Positions 22,117-29,398 of a DNA stretch of 29,398 nt are shown one piece after another. The notes beneath the pieces are model-generated. The model had not been told where the DNA came from and ran no database searches. It worked only from the letters and a program-made list of their open reading frames with translations. How positions within the stretch are numbered: position 1 is the stretch's first letter; each line of letters opens with the position of its first letter. A program made the translations under genes and the position numbers. The stretch comes from JBPOIS01 sp052034295 (GTDB lineage: Bacteria > Pseudomonadota > Gammaproteobacteria > Pseudomonadales > Moraxellaceae). The stretch is from the NCBI GenBank assembly GCA_052034295.1, contig JBPOIS010000180.1, forward strand, positions 1 to 29,398. The letters run 5' to 3'.

Positions 22117-23399
22117 CAGGCGCCGGTGTCCTGAGGCGTACCCCGTGCCGGGCAGCGCTGCAGGGCCTGCGCCAGTGACTGCACCAGCTGGGTGGCGATT
22201 ACGGTCTTGCTGGCCTTGTCCAGATGGCGCGGCGGCAGCTGGCAGTGTTCAGCAAAAAACAGCACCATGGCGTTGTCATCGCTGCCAAAGCCAATGTCCT
22301 GCCGGGACACGTCGTTGCAGGCGATCATGTCGAGGTGCTTGTCACGCAGCTTGCCCTGTGCGTACTGCTCCACATCACGGGTCTCGGCGGCAAACCCGAC
22401 CACAAACGGCTTGTCGGGCCGGGCGGCGATGCTGGCAACGATGTCCGGGTTGCGCACCATGTCGAAAGAAAAAGTTTCGCCGCTTTTCTTGATCTTGTGG
22501 TCTGCGGTCTGTGCCGAGCGGTAATCGGCCACGGCTGCCGTGGCCACGAACACATCACAGCCCAGATCCACCTGATGCTGGCTGGCCGCCAGCAGGTCCT
22601 CGGCCGATTCGATGTTGACGCGCTGTACCCCGACCGGGGTGGGCAGGTGGACCGGACCCGCCAGCAGGGTGACGTCGGCCCCGGCATCGCGGCAGGCTTC
22701 CGCCAGCGCAAAGCCCATCTTGCCGGAGCTGTGGTTGCTGACATAGCGCACCGGGTCCAGCGCCTCACGGGTCGGTCCTGCGGTGATGACCACCCGTTTG
22801 CCCGCCAGACGCTGCGGGGTGTGCCGCACGCGCAACTGCTGGCGCATCAGCCCAAACAGGTGGTCGGGTTCCGGCATCCGTCCCGGCCCCACATCGCCGC
22901 AGGCCTGCTCACCCACGGCCGGATCAATCAGGTGATAGCCCAGGGCCCGCAGCTGTTGCAGGTTGCGCTGTACGGCCGTGCTTTGCCACATCTGCTGGTT
23001 CATGGCCGGGGCCAGCCACACCGGGGCGCGGGTGGCCAGCACCACTGTGGCCAGCAGGTCATCGGCCAGTCCAGCGGCCAGTCGGCCCAGGGTGTTGGCA
23101 CTGGCGGGGGCGATCAGCAGCAGGTCGGCCCAGCGCGCCAGCTCGATGTGGCCCATGCCGGCCTCGGCAGCCGGGTCCAGCAGGCTGGTGTGCACCGGGT
23201 GCCCGGACAGGGCCTGAAAGGTCAGCGGGGTGACAAAGGCCTGTGCCCCGCTGGTCATGATCACCCGCACCTCATAGCCCGCCTGACGGCACAGCCGCAC
23301 CAATTGGGCGGTCTTGTAGGCGGCGATGCCGCCGGTCACGGCAATCAGCAGGTGGGGCACGTCGCGTTCGGCACTGTGGGCCGGAAACAATTCCGTCAT
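22116..23399 (-). CDS. coaBC: Bifunctional phosphopantothenoylcysteine decarboxylase / phosphopantothenate-cysteine ligase
   Basis: A 427-residue bifunctional enzyme for two consecutive coenzyme A steps. The N-terminal CoaC flavoprotein (about 15-190) has catalytic H84 in GMGHIEL, the substrate motif PAMNQQMW at 131-138 and C167 in ACGDVGPGRM. The C-terminal CoaB ligase joins cysteine to 4'-phosphopantothenate using CTP. It begins near RVVITAGPTREALDPVR and contains NHSSGKMGFALAEA and the ATAAVADYR motif. ATG at 23399 is the only good start. It diverges from radC over 146 bases. coaD, the next enzyme in the pathway, is at 3329-3817. Confidence 0.97.
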   Translation of the reverse strand: MTELFPAHSAERDVPHLLIAVTGGIAAYKTAQLVRLCRQAGYEVRVIMTSGAQAFVTPLTFQALSGHPVHTSLLDPAAEAGMGHIELARWADLLLIAPASANTLGRLAAGLADDLLATVVLATRAPVWLAPAMNQQMWQSTAVQRNLQQLRALGYHLIDPAVGEQACGDVGPGRMPEPDHLFGLMRQQLRVRHTPQRLAGKRVVITAGPTREALDPVRYVSNHSSGKMGFALAEACRDAGADVTLLAGPVHLPTPVGVQRVNIESAEDLLAASQHQVDLGCDVFVATAAVADYRSAQTADHKIKKSGETFSFDMVRNPDIVASIAARPDKPFVVGFAAETRDVEQYAQGKLRDKHLDMIACNDVSRQDIGFGSDDNAMVLFFAEHCQLPPRHLDKASKTVIATQLVQSLAQALQRCPARGTPQDTGA

Positions 23400-23545
23400 G
23401 GTCTGTGCATCATTGGCATGAACGCGCCCACCTTAGCACAGATTGTGCAGGGCTGCTGGCGGCTGTTTTTTTCCCAAAAAATCCGGCACAATAAGCGGGC
23501 AATTGATGTCCAACCATCTATTTTTTTAGCATTTAGAGTCCATAA

Positions 23546-24223
23546 ATGAGTATCCGCCTCTGGCCCGAACAGGAGCGCCCGCGTGAGCGCCTGCTGCACC
23601 ACGGCCCTGCTGTCCTGTCTGACACCGAACTGCTGGCGATTTTTTTGCGCACCGGCACCGCGCAGGCGTCAGCCATCGACATGGCCCGCCAGCTGATCGA
23701 CCAGTTTGGTTCCCTGCCGGAGCTGCTGTCGGCCCCGGCCGAACAGGTGCTGCGCCACCACGGCATGGGTCAGGCCAAATACGCCCACCTGATGGCGGCT
23801 GCCGAACTGGGCCGGCGCCAGCTGGAGTTCCAGCTGCGCCAGGGTCAGGCCCTGAATGATCCGGCGCTGGTCAAACAGTACCTGCTGCGCCAGCTCGGCC
23901 ATGAAAAACGTGAGGTGTTTGCCGTGCTGTTTCTGGACAGTCAGTTGCGGCTACTGGCTTTTGAGCGGCTGTTTCTGGGCAGTGTCACCGCCTGCCGGGT
24001 CTACCTGCGCGAGATCCTGTCGCGGGCGCTGGCCCACCATGCGGTGCAGCTGATCATCAGCCACAACCACCCGGATGCGCCGCCGCGTCCCTCGGCGGCT
24101 GACCTGAGCCTGACCCGCCAGCTGCGTGAGGCCGCCCAGCTGCTGGACCTGCAGCTGGTGGACCATGTGATCGTCGGGGAAGGCCGGGCGCTGTCGCTGG
24201 CCGAGACCGGGCAGATGCCCTGA
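23546..24223 (+). CDS. radC: RadC-family JAB/MPN protein
   Basis: A 225-residue RadC-family protein of uncertain function, once linked to DNA repair. A helix-hairpin-helix-like N-terminal part (about 20-85) precedes a JAB metalloprotease-like domain. The metal-binding pattern is kept: an acidic residue in REVFAVLFLD, then HNHP followed by an aspartate in PSAAD. Two positions depart from the usual family sequence: HNHPSG is HNHPDA, and the VYPRE motif is VYLRE. ATG at 23546 has only a weak ribosome-binding site. The order coaBC divergent from radC is common in gammaproteobacteria. Confidence 0.93.
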   Translation: MSIRLWPEQERPRERLLHHGPAVLSDTELLAIFLRTGTAQASAIDMARQLIDQFGSLPELLSAPAEQVLRHHGMGQAKYAHLMAAAELGRRQLEFQLRQGQALNDPALVKQYLLRQLGHEKREVFAVLFLDSQLRLLAFERLFLGSVTACRVYLREILSRALAHHAVQLIISHNHPDAPPRPSAADLSLTRQLREAAQLLDLQLVDHVIVGEGRALSLAETGQMP

Positions 24224-24374
24224 GGGGACGCCGCACGTGGAGGCCGGGCGGTGGACTGGCCAAAAGCCGCCAGACGGTCGCCCCCCAGCATGCTGCCGGT
24301 GCTTGCCTTGAACCGCCTGGAGGTGCTCAGCCCGCTCAAGGACCGGCGTCTGGCCTACGCGGTTTTTGCGGGCG

Positions 24375-25202
24375 CTAACGGGGGGGCAGCCAGTGCTGCA
24401 GGGCCTCCTGTTGCGCGGCATATTGTCCGGACAGGCAGGCCGCCAGCTGGGTCTGCGCCTCACAGCTGCGGTTGCGCTGCTGCAGCCACTGGCGCTGGAA
24501 CTGCCGCAGGGCCTGCTGATCGCCCTCACGGGCCAGCGCGCGGCGGATCTCCTGGAATTGCTGGTCCAGCTGCCGATCCTGCGCCGACAAATCAGGGGCT
24601 CTACACACCGCCTGCTCCACCCGGCTGCGCGCCTGGGCACAGTCAAAGCTGGGCCCACCCGCCGGGCGTGGCACCACCGGCTCAGGCTGCAGAACAGCCA
24701 CCCCGGCCAGGTCCTGAACCCGCCCCGACGCCGTCATCCAGCGCAGGGTGCGGGGCTGGATATCCTGATCACGCCACCATCCCTTCAGGGCCTGCACAGC
24801 GTCGCCCGGCAGGGCCTGCGGGGCCAGCGTGCGTGACGCCAGCGTCACCTCAAATCCCCCGCCACCGCCCTCCGCCAGTGCCGCCAGCGCCTGTCCGGTG
24901 CGGGTGTCATACCAGAACCATGCCTTGAACACACAGGCATGCGCCATACAGGCCGAGGCGGCCACCTGTCCCTGCGGACTGACCCGAACCGGGTCCGGGG
25001 GGCCGCCCAGCCCCGCATGGACATCGGCCACCATCGCGGCTGGTACTGCGGTCCGCAGCAGGGGCAACAGCCGCGCATCGTGCACCAGCTGATTGGTGGA
25101 CTGGCCCCGATAGGCCAGCAGCCAGGGCTGCGCCGCCCACCCACTGCCCTGCAGGCCAATCAGGCCCGCCAGCAGCCAGCCCAGTGTTTTCCGGTGTGTC
25201 AT
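24375..25202 (-). CDS. Periplasmic protein with C-terminal LprI-like domain
   Basis: A 275-residue exported protein. The signal peptide is about residues 1-23 (cleavage near GWAA). An unrecognised N-terminal region (25-180) has two close cysteines, C85 and C90. The C-terminal part (185-275) fits the lysozyme-inhibitor LprI-like family (DUF1311): FDCAQARSRVEQAVC, a basic Gln-rich helix with WLQQRNRSC, then CLSGQYAAQQ. Its four cysteines (C188, C200, C247, C256) likely form two disulfides. ATG at 25202 has GGAG eight bases upstream. Lysozyme inhibition has been proposed for some relatives, but the activity here is unknown. It follows the PHP gene by 50 bases and is probably co-transcribed. Confidence 0.8.
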   Translation of the reverse strand: MTHRKTLGWLLAGLIGLQGSGWAAQPWLLAYRGQSTNQLVHDARLLPLLRTAVPAAMVADVHAGLGGPPDPVRVSPQGQVAASACMAHACVFKAWFWYDTRTGQALAALAEGGGGGFEVTLASRTLAPQALPGDAVQALKGWWRDQDIQPRTLRWMTASGRVQDLAGVAVLQPEPVVPRPAGGPSFDCAQARSRVEQAVCRAPDLSAQDRQLDQQFQEIRRALAREGDQQALRQFQRQWLQQRNRSCEAQTQLAACLSGQYAAQQEALQHWLPPR

Positions 25203-25252
25203 CGCAGTGTCTCCATAGGGGGAATCGGGGGATGAAGTCCAGCGGAGGGCGG

Positions 25253-26116
25253 TCAGTGCCCCAGCAGTTGCAGCCCGGCCGGGAGCGGCGGCACCTGCCC
25301 CAGCCGGCGCCAGTGCAGGTGTGGCCCGTGAAAATCACTGCCCACCGAGGCCTGCAGCCCGTGCTGCACACACAGCCGTGCCACCATGTCCCGACTGGCC
25401 ACAGGCACCTGCAGGTCTGGCAGCTCCAGCGCATCGCCGCCTGCCCCGGCAAAGGCGGCCACCAGCAGCCGGGTGTGCGTCGCCGACAGCCCATAGCGGG
25501 TCGGGTGCGCCAGCACCGCGCGCCCGCCTGCCTGCCGGATCGCCGCGATGCCCTCCGCCAGCGTGCACCAGTCCGGCTGTACATGGGCGGGCTTGCCGGT
25601 GCCCAGCCAGCGGTCAAACGCCTGCTGAACGCTGCGCACATGGCCCTGACGGTGCAGCCACTGGGCAATGTGGGTGCGGCTGACCGCTTCAGGCTGCTGC
25701 TGGGCCGCCGCCAGCACCTCGGGCCACGGGTCCGCCCCCAGCCGCTGCTGCAGGCGCGCACAGATCTGCTGCCCCCGCCGTCCCCGCGCCTGTTGCTGGC
25801 GGCACAGCAACGCTTCCAGCACCGGATGCGTCTGCACCTGCAGGCCGACCACATGAATCACCACCGCACGGCCACCGGGCGCTGCCGCCCCCGGACCGGC
25901 TGGACGCGGCCAGTGGACCGACAGCTCCACCCCCGGCCAGAAGCCCATCCCCAGCTCAGCGGCCCGCTGTGCGGCGGCGGCATTGCCGGCCACGCTGTCA
26001 TGGTCAGTCAGGGCCAGCAGGGTCACGCCTGCGGCGTGGGCAGCTTCTACCAGCGCCTGTGGCGACAGGCTGCCGTCAGAACAGTGGCTGTGGGTGTGCA
26101 AATCAATCCGGTGCAT
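25253..26116 (-). CDS. rnm: PHP-domain phosphoesterase, RNase AM / YciV type
   Basis: A 287-residue PHP-family metal hydrolase. Its metal ligands are placed as in the family: H7 and H9 (DLHTHSHCSDG), D14, H39 and D40 in TDHDS, E64 in GVELSVH, H204 in HPTRYGL, and D261 and H263 in GSDFHGPH. E. coli YciV (RNase AM) is a 5'-3' exonuclease on short RNAs and rRNA 5' ends and also removes the 3' phosphate of 3',5'-bisphosphonucleotides. By homology this protein should share some of those activities. ATG at 26116 is the start. It diverges from yciB, a conserved pairing. Confidence 0.92.
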   Translation of the reverse strand: MHRIDLHTHSHCSDGSLSPQALVEAAHAAGVTLLALTDHDSVAGNAAAAQRAAELGMGFWPGVELSVHWPRPAGPGAAAPGGRAVVIHVVGLQVQTHPVLEALLCRQQQARGRRGQQICARLQQRLGADPWPEVLAAAQQQPEAVSRTHIAQWLHRQGHVRSVQQAFDRWLGTGKPAHVQPDWCTLAEGIAAIRQAGGRAVLAHPTRYGLSATHTRLLVAAFAGAGGDALELPDLQVPVASRDMVARLCVQHGLQASVGSDFHGPHLHWRRLGQVPPLPAGLQLLGH

Positions 26117-26211
26117 CGTTTATACTGGGGGCTGTGCGGATGGGGCGCCATACCCTAGCATGTTTTGCGCCAGACCCGGCAGGGCATCCGCTGTCCCGCC
26201 CCGGTGCGGCA

Positions 26212-26235
26212 CCGCCCCACCGCCCCACCGCCCCA
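26212..26235. repeat. Three tandem copies of an 8-bp unit upstream of yciB
   Basis: ccgcccca occurs three times in a row at 26212, 26220 and 26228. It lies in the yciB leader, 29 bases before the start codon. Copy number could vary by slippage and would change leader length only. Confidence 0.7.
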
Positions 26236-26264
26236 ATGACCGGGGTTCACCCCAAGGAAAACCG

Positions 26265-26807
26265 ATGAACGCCCTGCTGGACTTTATCCCGCTGATCCTG
26301 TTCTTTTATTTTGCCAAAACCCAGAGCGTGTTTGTGGGCACCCAGGCGCTGCTGGTGTCGATGGTGGCGGTGTATGCCTTTCATTTTGTCCGTCAGAAAT
26401 GGCGGCTGGAAAAATCCCAGTGGATTACCCTGCTGGCCACGGTGGCGTTTTGTGGGCTGACGCTGTTTTTGCACGATGATGTGTGGCTGCGCTGGAAGTC
26501 CACGGTGATCAACTGGATTTTTGCGGTGGTGATGGTGGCCGGCAATTATGTGGGCGAAAAACCCATCACCGAGCGGGTGCTGGGGCAGGTGTTTGCGCTG
26601 TCCCATGCCCAGTGGCGCACCCTGTCGCTGGTGTGGGCCCTGTATTTTGTGCTGTTTGGGCTGCTGCACCTGGCGTTTGCTTTCATCTGGCCGCAGCACT
26701 GGCTGGACTTCAAGGTGTGGGGCTCGATGGGCATCACGCTGGTGTTTATGGTACTGAATGTGCTCGCGCTCAAGCCCTATCTGCGTCAGGATCAGCCGCC
26801 GCGCTGA
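26265..26807 (+). CDS. yciB: Inner membrane protein YciB (septation protein A)
   Basis: A 180-residue polytopic inner-membrane protein of the YciB/IspA family, needed for normal cell-envelope synthesis and septation. It begins MNALLDFIPLILFFYFA, the family signature, with further hydrophobic segments near 25-40, 50-66, 74-92, 118-140 and 150-170. The GNYVGEKPITERVLG loop is also characteristic. ATG at 26265 has AAGGA upstream; the longer open frame to its left has no similarity. It leads a run of four same-strand genes (yciB, yciI, an unknown gene and mnmC). Confidence 0.96.
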   Translation: MNALLDFIPLILFFYFAKTQSVFVGTQALLVSMVAVYAFHFVRQKWRLEKSQWITLLATVAFCGLTLFLHDDVWLRWKSTVINWIFAVVMVAGNYVGEKPITERVLGQVFALSHAQWRTLSLVWALYFVLFGLLHLAFAFIWPQHWLDFKVWGSMGITLVFMVLNVLALKPYLRQDQPPR

Positions 26808-26816
26808 GTTTTTTTT
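26792..26816 (+). terminator. Weak terminator or attenuator at the end of yciB
   Basis: tcagc (26792-26796) pairs with gctga (26803-26807), which contains the yciB stop codon. One base later comes a run of eight T (26809-26816). The 5-bp stem is short, so partial termination before yciI is more likely than full. Confidence 0.4.
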
Positions 26817-26831
26817 GATCTGGAGTTTGCC

Positions 26832-27131
26832 ATGCCCTGTTATGCCCTGATTGCCTACGACACCCCCGACAGCCTGCCGGCGCGTCTGGCGGCCCGTCCG
26901 GCGCACCTGGCCCGTCTGGAGGCCCTGCAGGCTGAAGGCCGTCTGGTGCTGGCCGGTCCCTGCCCGGTGGATGAGCACGACCCTGCACAGGGCATGGTCG
27001 GCAGTCTGGTGGTGGTGGATTTTCCGGATCGGGCCAGTCTGGAGGCCTGGCTGGCCGAGGAGCCGTATGTGCACGCGGGCGTGTACCAGCGGGTTGAAGT
27101 GCGCCTGTTCCGGCAGGTGTTTCCGGCGTGA
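26832..27131 (+). CDS. yciI: YciI-family protein
   Basis: A 99-residue small cytoplasmic protein of the YciI/YCII-domain family, with a ferredoxin-like fold and no settled role. The family core is clear: YALIAYD at the N-terminus, ARPAHLARL with conserved H25, EGRLVLAGP, then GSLVVVDF and EPYVHAGVY. ATG at 26832 has TGGAG seven bases upstream. It follows yciB by 24 bases and overlaps the next gene by four bases (GTGA), so translation is probably coupled. yciB-yciI linkage is widespread in gammaproteobacteria. Confidence 0.93.
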   Translation: MPCYALIAYDTPDSLPARLAARPAHLARLEALQAEGRLVLAGPCPVDEHDPAQGMVGSLVVVDFPDRASLEAWLAEEPYVHAGVYQRVEVRLFRQVFPA

Positions 27132-27604
27132 GTCGTGCCGGTTTTGCGCTGGGCCTGCTGCTGGCCAGTGCCGGGGTCGGGGCTGCACCGACGGCGGCGC
27201 AACCCGTGGACGCTGCTGCCCCGGCACCTGTGGTCCGCACCGCCCCGGCAGCGCCGGCTTCGCCGCTGAAGCTGCTCGACAATGGCGTGGTGGTGGACAC
27301 CCGTATTGATCCCGTCACCAACAAGCCCCGCGCGCTGTCCAGTCTGGACCAGCTGAATTTTTTGCGCCGGGAGTACCTGCGCCAGCAGCAGCGCCTGACC
27401 GAACTGGAACAGGCCAACCGGCGCGGCATGGCGCTGAACCAGACGCTGCAGCTCGACAACGACAACCTGTCGGTGCAGGTGAAGGTGCTGCAGGGCGACC
27501 GCAGCGCGCAGATGTTCATCTATGGGGCGATCACCATGCTGGTGGGCATGGTGGCGGGCTACCTGATCAGCGCCCGGCTGTGGTCGGCGCGGCGGCGCTG
27601 GTGA
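27128..27604 (+). CDS. Unknown membrane protein with coiled coil and C-terminal helix
   Basis: A 158-residue protein. An N-terminal signal-like segment (1-20) is followed by an Ala/Pro-rich stretch (21-47). A likely coiled coil spans about 72-122, rich in Leu, Gln, Glu and Arg. A C-terminal membrane helix lies near 129-149, followed by an Arg-rich end, SARRRW. This layout resembles the coiled-coil and anchor part of YgiM-type (TIGR04211) proteins, but no SH3 domain is present. The start is GTG at 27128, overlapping the yciI stop by four bases. Function unknown; its place between yciI and mnmC suggests co-transcription only. Confidence 0.7.
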   Translation: MSRAGFALGLLLASAGVGAAPTAAQPVDAAAPAPVVRTAPAAPASPLKLLDNGVVVDTRIDPVTNKPRALSSLDQLNFLRREYLRQQQRLTELEQANRRGMALNQTLQLDNDNLSVQVKVLQGDRSAQMFIYGAITMLVGMVAGYLISARLWSARRRW

Positions 27605-27617
27605 GTGGGGGCCGACC

Positions 27618-29398
27618 ATGACCACAGCGCCCTACTGGCAGATTGAAGCGGCGACGCTCGACTGGCAGCCGCAGGCCGATGGCGGTGAACTGCCGGTGTC
27701 GCGGCGCTTTGGCGATGTGTATTTTTCCCGCGACAATGGCCTGGCCGAGACCCGCCATGTGTTCCTGCATGGTAATGACCTGCCGGCGCGGCTGGCGGCA
27801 CTGCAACCGGGCCAGCGCTTCGTGGTCGGCGAAACCGGCTTTGGCACCGGGCTGAACCTGCTGGCGCTGTGGCAGCTGTGGCAGCAGGTGCGCCCGGACA
27901 ACGGCAGCCAGCTGCACTTTGTCAGTGTGGAATGCTTTCCGCTGCAGCGCGCCGACCTGCAGCGGGCGCTGGCGCAGTGGCCGGAACTGGGCCCGCTGAG
28001 TGCGCAGCTGCTGGCGCAGTATCCGCCGCTGCTGGCGGGGGTGCACCGGCTGGTGTTTGTGCCGGAGCGCCTGACCGTGGACCTGTGCTGGGGCGAGGCC
28101 AGTCAGGTGCTGCCCGAGCTGGCCGCGCCGCGTCCATCCTCCAGCCCACCGGCACGGGTGGATGCGTGGTTTCTGGATGGCTTTGCCCCGGCGTGCAATC
28201 CAGCGCTGTGGCAGGATCGGGTGTTTGCGCCGATGCTGGCCCTGAGCGGGCCGGGCACCACCTTTGCGTCGTTCAGTGTGGCCGGGGTGGTCAAGCAGGG
28301 CCTGCGTGCCCACGGCATCACCGTCACGCGCCCGCCCGGCTTTGGCCGCAAACGGGAAATGCTGCGCGCCTGGTGGCCACTGCCGCCGCAGACATCCCCT
28401 GCGCCGACACGCCTGCCGCAGCGCATCGCTGTGGTGGGGGCCGGGATTGCCGGTCTCAGCGTGGTGGACAGCCTGCTACGCCGTGGCCATCGGGTCAGCC
28501 TGTTTGAAAAGACCCAGCCCCTGGCCGGTGCCTCGGGCAACCCGCGTGCCCTGCTGGTGCCCAAGCTCACCGTCCTGAGTCAGGTCAGCCACCATCTGGC
28601 CACGTCCGGCTGGCTGGCCACACTGCGCTGGTGGCAGGCCCGGGCACCAGACGTGGTGACCTGCCGGGGGGCACGGCTGCTGGACACCGTCCGTCAGCCG
28701 CTGGACCACGATCGCCTGTCCCAGTACCCCACGGAAGTGGTGCAGCCGCTGGCCCCTGAAGCCGGGGACCGGCCTGCGGCCTGGCTGCCGGATGGGGCGT
28801 TTTTGCACCCGGCACGGCTGGCCGCTGAGATCCTGCAACAACCTGGCCTGCAACAGGTCCAAGCCGAGGTGGTCAGCCTGAGCCACGGCGCAGGCGGCTG
28901 GACCCTGCAGGGTGCGCAGGGTCAGGGCTGGGACGGCTTCGATCAGGTGGTGGTGTGCACGGCCCTGCAGGCGGCAGTGCTGTGTCCGGGCCTGCCTGAA
29001 CTGCGTCCGGTGCGCGGTCAGGTGTCCTGGGTCCCCTGTGCGGAGGGGCCACCGCATCTGCTCAGCTATGGCGGCTATGCCGGTCCGGTGGAAGATCAAC
29101 TGCTGCTGGGGGCGTCGTTCGTGCGCGGCGATGCCGGTTCGGACCTGCGCGTACAGGACCACGCCCACAATCTGGCCCGGCTGCAGGAGGCGGCACCGGC
29201 GCTGGCTGCCCGGCTGCCCGGGCTGTCGCAGTGGCAGGGGCGGGCTTCGGTGCGCGCCCAGACCCGCAACTACCAGCCGGTTCTGGGGCCTGCGCCCGCC
29301 GGTACGCCCGGCCTGTGGGTGCTGACCGGGCTGGGGTCCAAAGGCTACAGCTACGCGCCACTGGGTGCCGAGGCGCTGTGTGCGCTGATGCTCGGTGA
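27618..29398 (+). CDS. mnmC: tRNA U34 modification enzyme MnmC, 3' end beyond window
   Basis: Bifunctional enzyme that completes 5-methylaminomethyl-2-thiouridine at the tRNA wobble position. The N-terminal methyltransferase domain has the SAM motif ETGFGTGLN from residue 72 and the DGFAP motif with D187. The C-terminal oxidase, which turns cmnm5 into nm5, starts near 268 with the FAD-binding VVGAGIAGLS (GAGIAG at 274-279), then FEK and GASGNPRALLVPKLT. The frame is open from ATG 27618 to the last base with no stop (593 codons), and the GLGSKGYSYAPL stretch near the window edge matches the family C-terminus, so only a short tail is missing. It starts 13 bases after the preceding gene. It is intact as far as visible. 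Confidence 0.95.
   Translation, partial: MTTAPYWQIEAATLDWQPQADGGELPVSRRFGDVYFSRDNGLAETRHVFLHGNDLPARLAALQPGQRFVVGETGFGTGLNLLALWQLWQQVRPDNGSQLHFVSVECFPLQRADLQRALAQWPELGPLSAQLLAQYPPLLAGVHRLVFVPERLTVDLCWGEASQVLPELAAPRPSSSPPARVDAWFLDGFAPACNPALWQDRVFAPMLALSGPGTTFASFSVAGVVKQGLRAHGITVTRPPGFGRKREMLRAWWPLPPQTSPAPTRLPQRIAVVGAGIAGLSVVDSLLRRGHRVSLFEKTQPLAGASGNPRALLVPKLTVLSQVSHHLATSGWLATLRWWQARAPDVVTCRGARLLDTVRQPLDHDRLSQYPTEVVQPLAPEAGDRPAAWLPDGAFLHPARLAAEILQQPGLQQVQAEVVSLSHGAGGWTLQGAQGQGWDGFDQVVVCTALQAAVLCPGLPELRPVRGQVSWVPCAEGPPHLLSYGGYAGPVEDQLLLGASFVRGDAGSDLRVQDHAHNLARLQEAAPALAARLPGLSQWQGRASVRAQTRNYQPVLGPAPAGTPGLWVLTGLGSKGYSYAPLGAEALCALMLG

Noticed and set aside
22224..23549. 441-residue plus-strand frame opposite coaBC
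   Set aside because: High-GC antisense shadow; coaBC motifs on minus are unambiguous.
24224..24374. Possible small gene between radC and the LprI-like gene
   Set aside because: The plus-strand frame from 24251 runs mostly antisense to the next gene and has no recognisable product; I see only intergenic DNA with a weak hairpin.

Overview
The window is a GC-rich chromosomal segment from a gammaproteobacterium. Protein similarities and gene neighbourhoods (mrp-dcd divergent from metG, rhodanese-grxC-secB, coaBC divergent from radC, and secreted proteins resembling the Acinetobacter Fil proteins) point to Pseudomonadales, probably near Moraxellaceae. This placement is inference from remembered families, not from a search. 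No phage, plasmid or CRISPR is visible. Most of the window is ordinary housekeeping DNA.

Layout. Positions 1-808 hold three tandem copies of a 259-bp non-coding repeat plus a truncated fourth that ends in a perfect inverted repeat. Next come a stand-alone TrpB2-type tryptophan synthase beta subunit (844-2199, minus), elongator tRNA-Met with its own promoter and terminator (about 2423-2621, minus), RNase P RNA (2654-3018, minus), a YfhL-type ferredoxin and coaD (minus), and smpB (plus). From 4493 to 10638 (minus) lies a four-gene operon of secreted proteins of unknown function. Then come mrp and dcd (minus), where dcd is interrupted in frame by a 376-residue intein carrying an HNH endonuclease. 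A small unknown gene diverges from metG. Two paralogous membrane diguanylate cyclases and orn follow on minus. rsgA, a rhodanese, grxC and secB follow on plus. coaBC is on minus and radC on plus. A periplasmic LprI-domain protein and a PHP phosphoesterase are on minus. The window closes with yciB, yciI, an unknown coiled-coil membrane protein and mnmC on plus; mnmC runs off the end.

How the genes relate. Many entries serve translation and RNA turnover: tRNA-Met, rnpB, metG, smpB, rsgA, orn and mnmC. coaD and coaBC are two steps of coenzyme A synthesis. The two diguanylate cyclases and Orn sit side by side at opposite ends of c-di-GMP metabolism, since Orn degrades the pGpG breakdown product. 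Rhodanese, glutaredoxin and SecB form a redox and export group.

The most unusual items are (i) the HNH-containing intein placed directly after the predicted catalytic arginine of dCTP deaminase, and (ii) the secreted four-protein operon. All four proteins in that operon share a short motif just after the signal peptide, their mature cysteines occur only in close pairs, and two of them end in the same C-x6-C-stop pattern.
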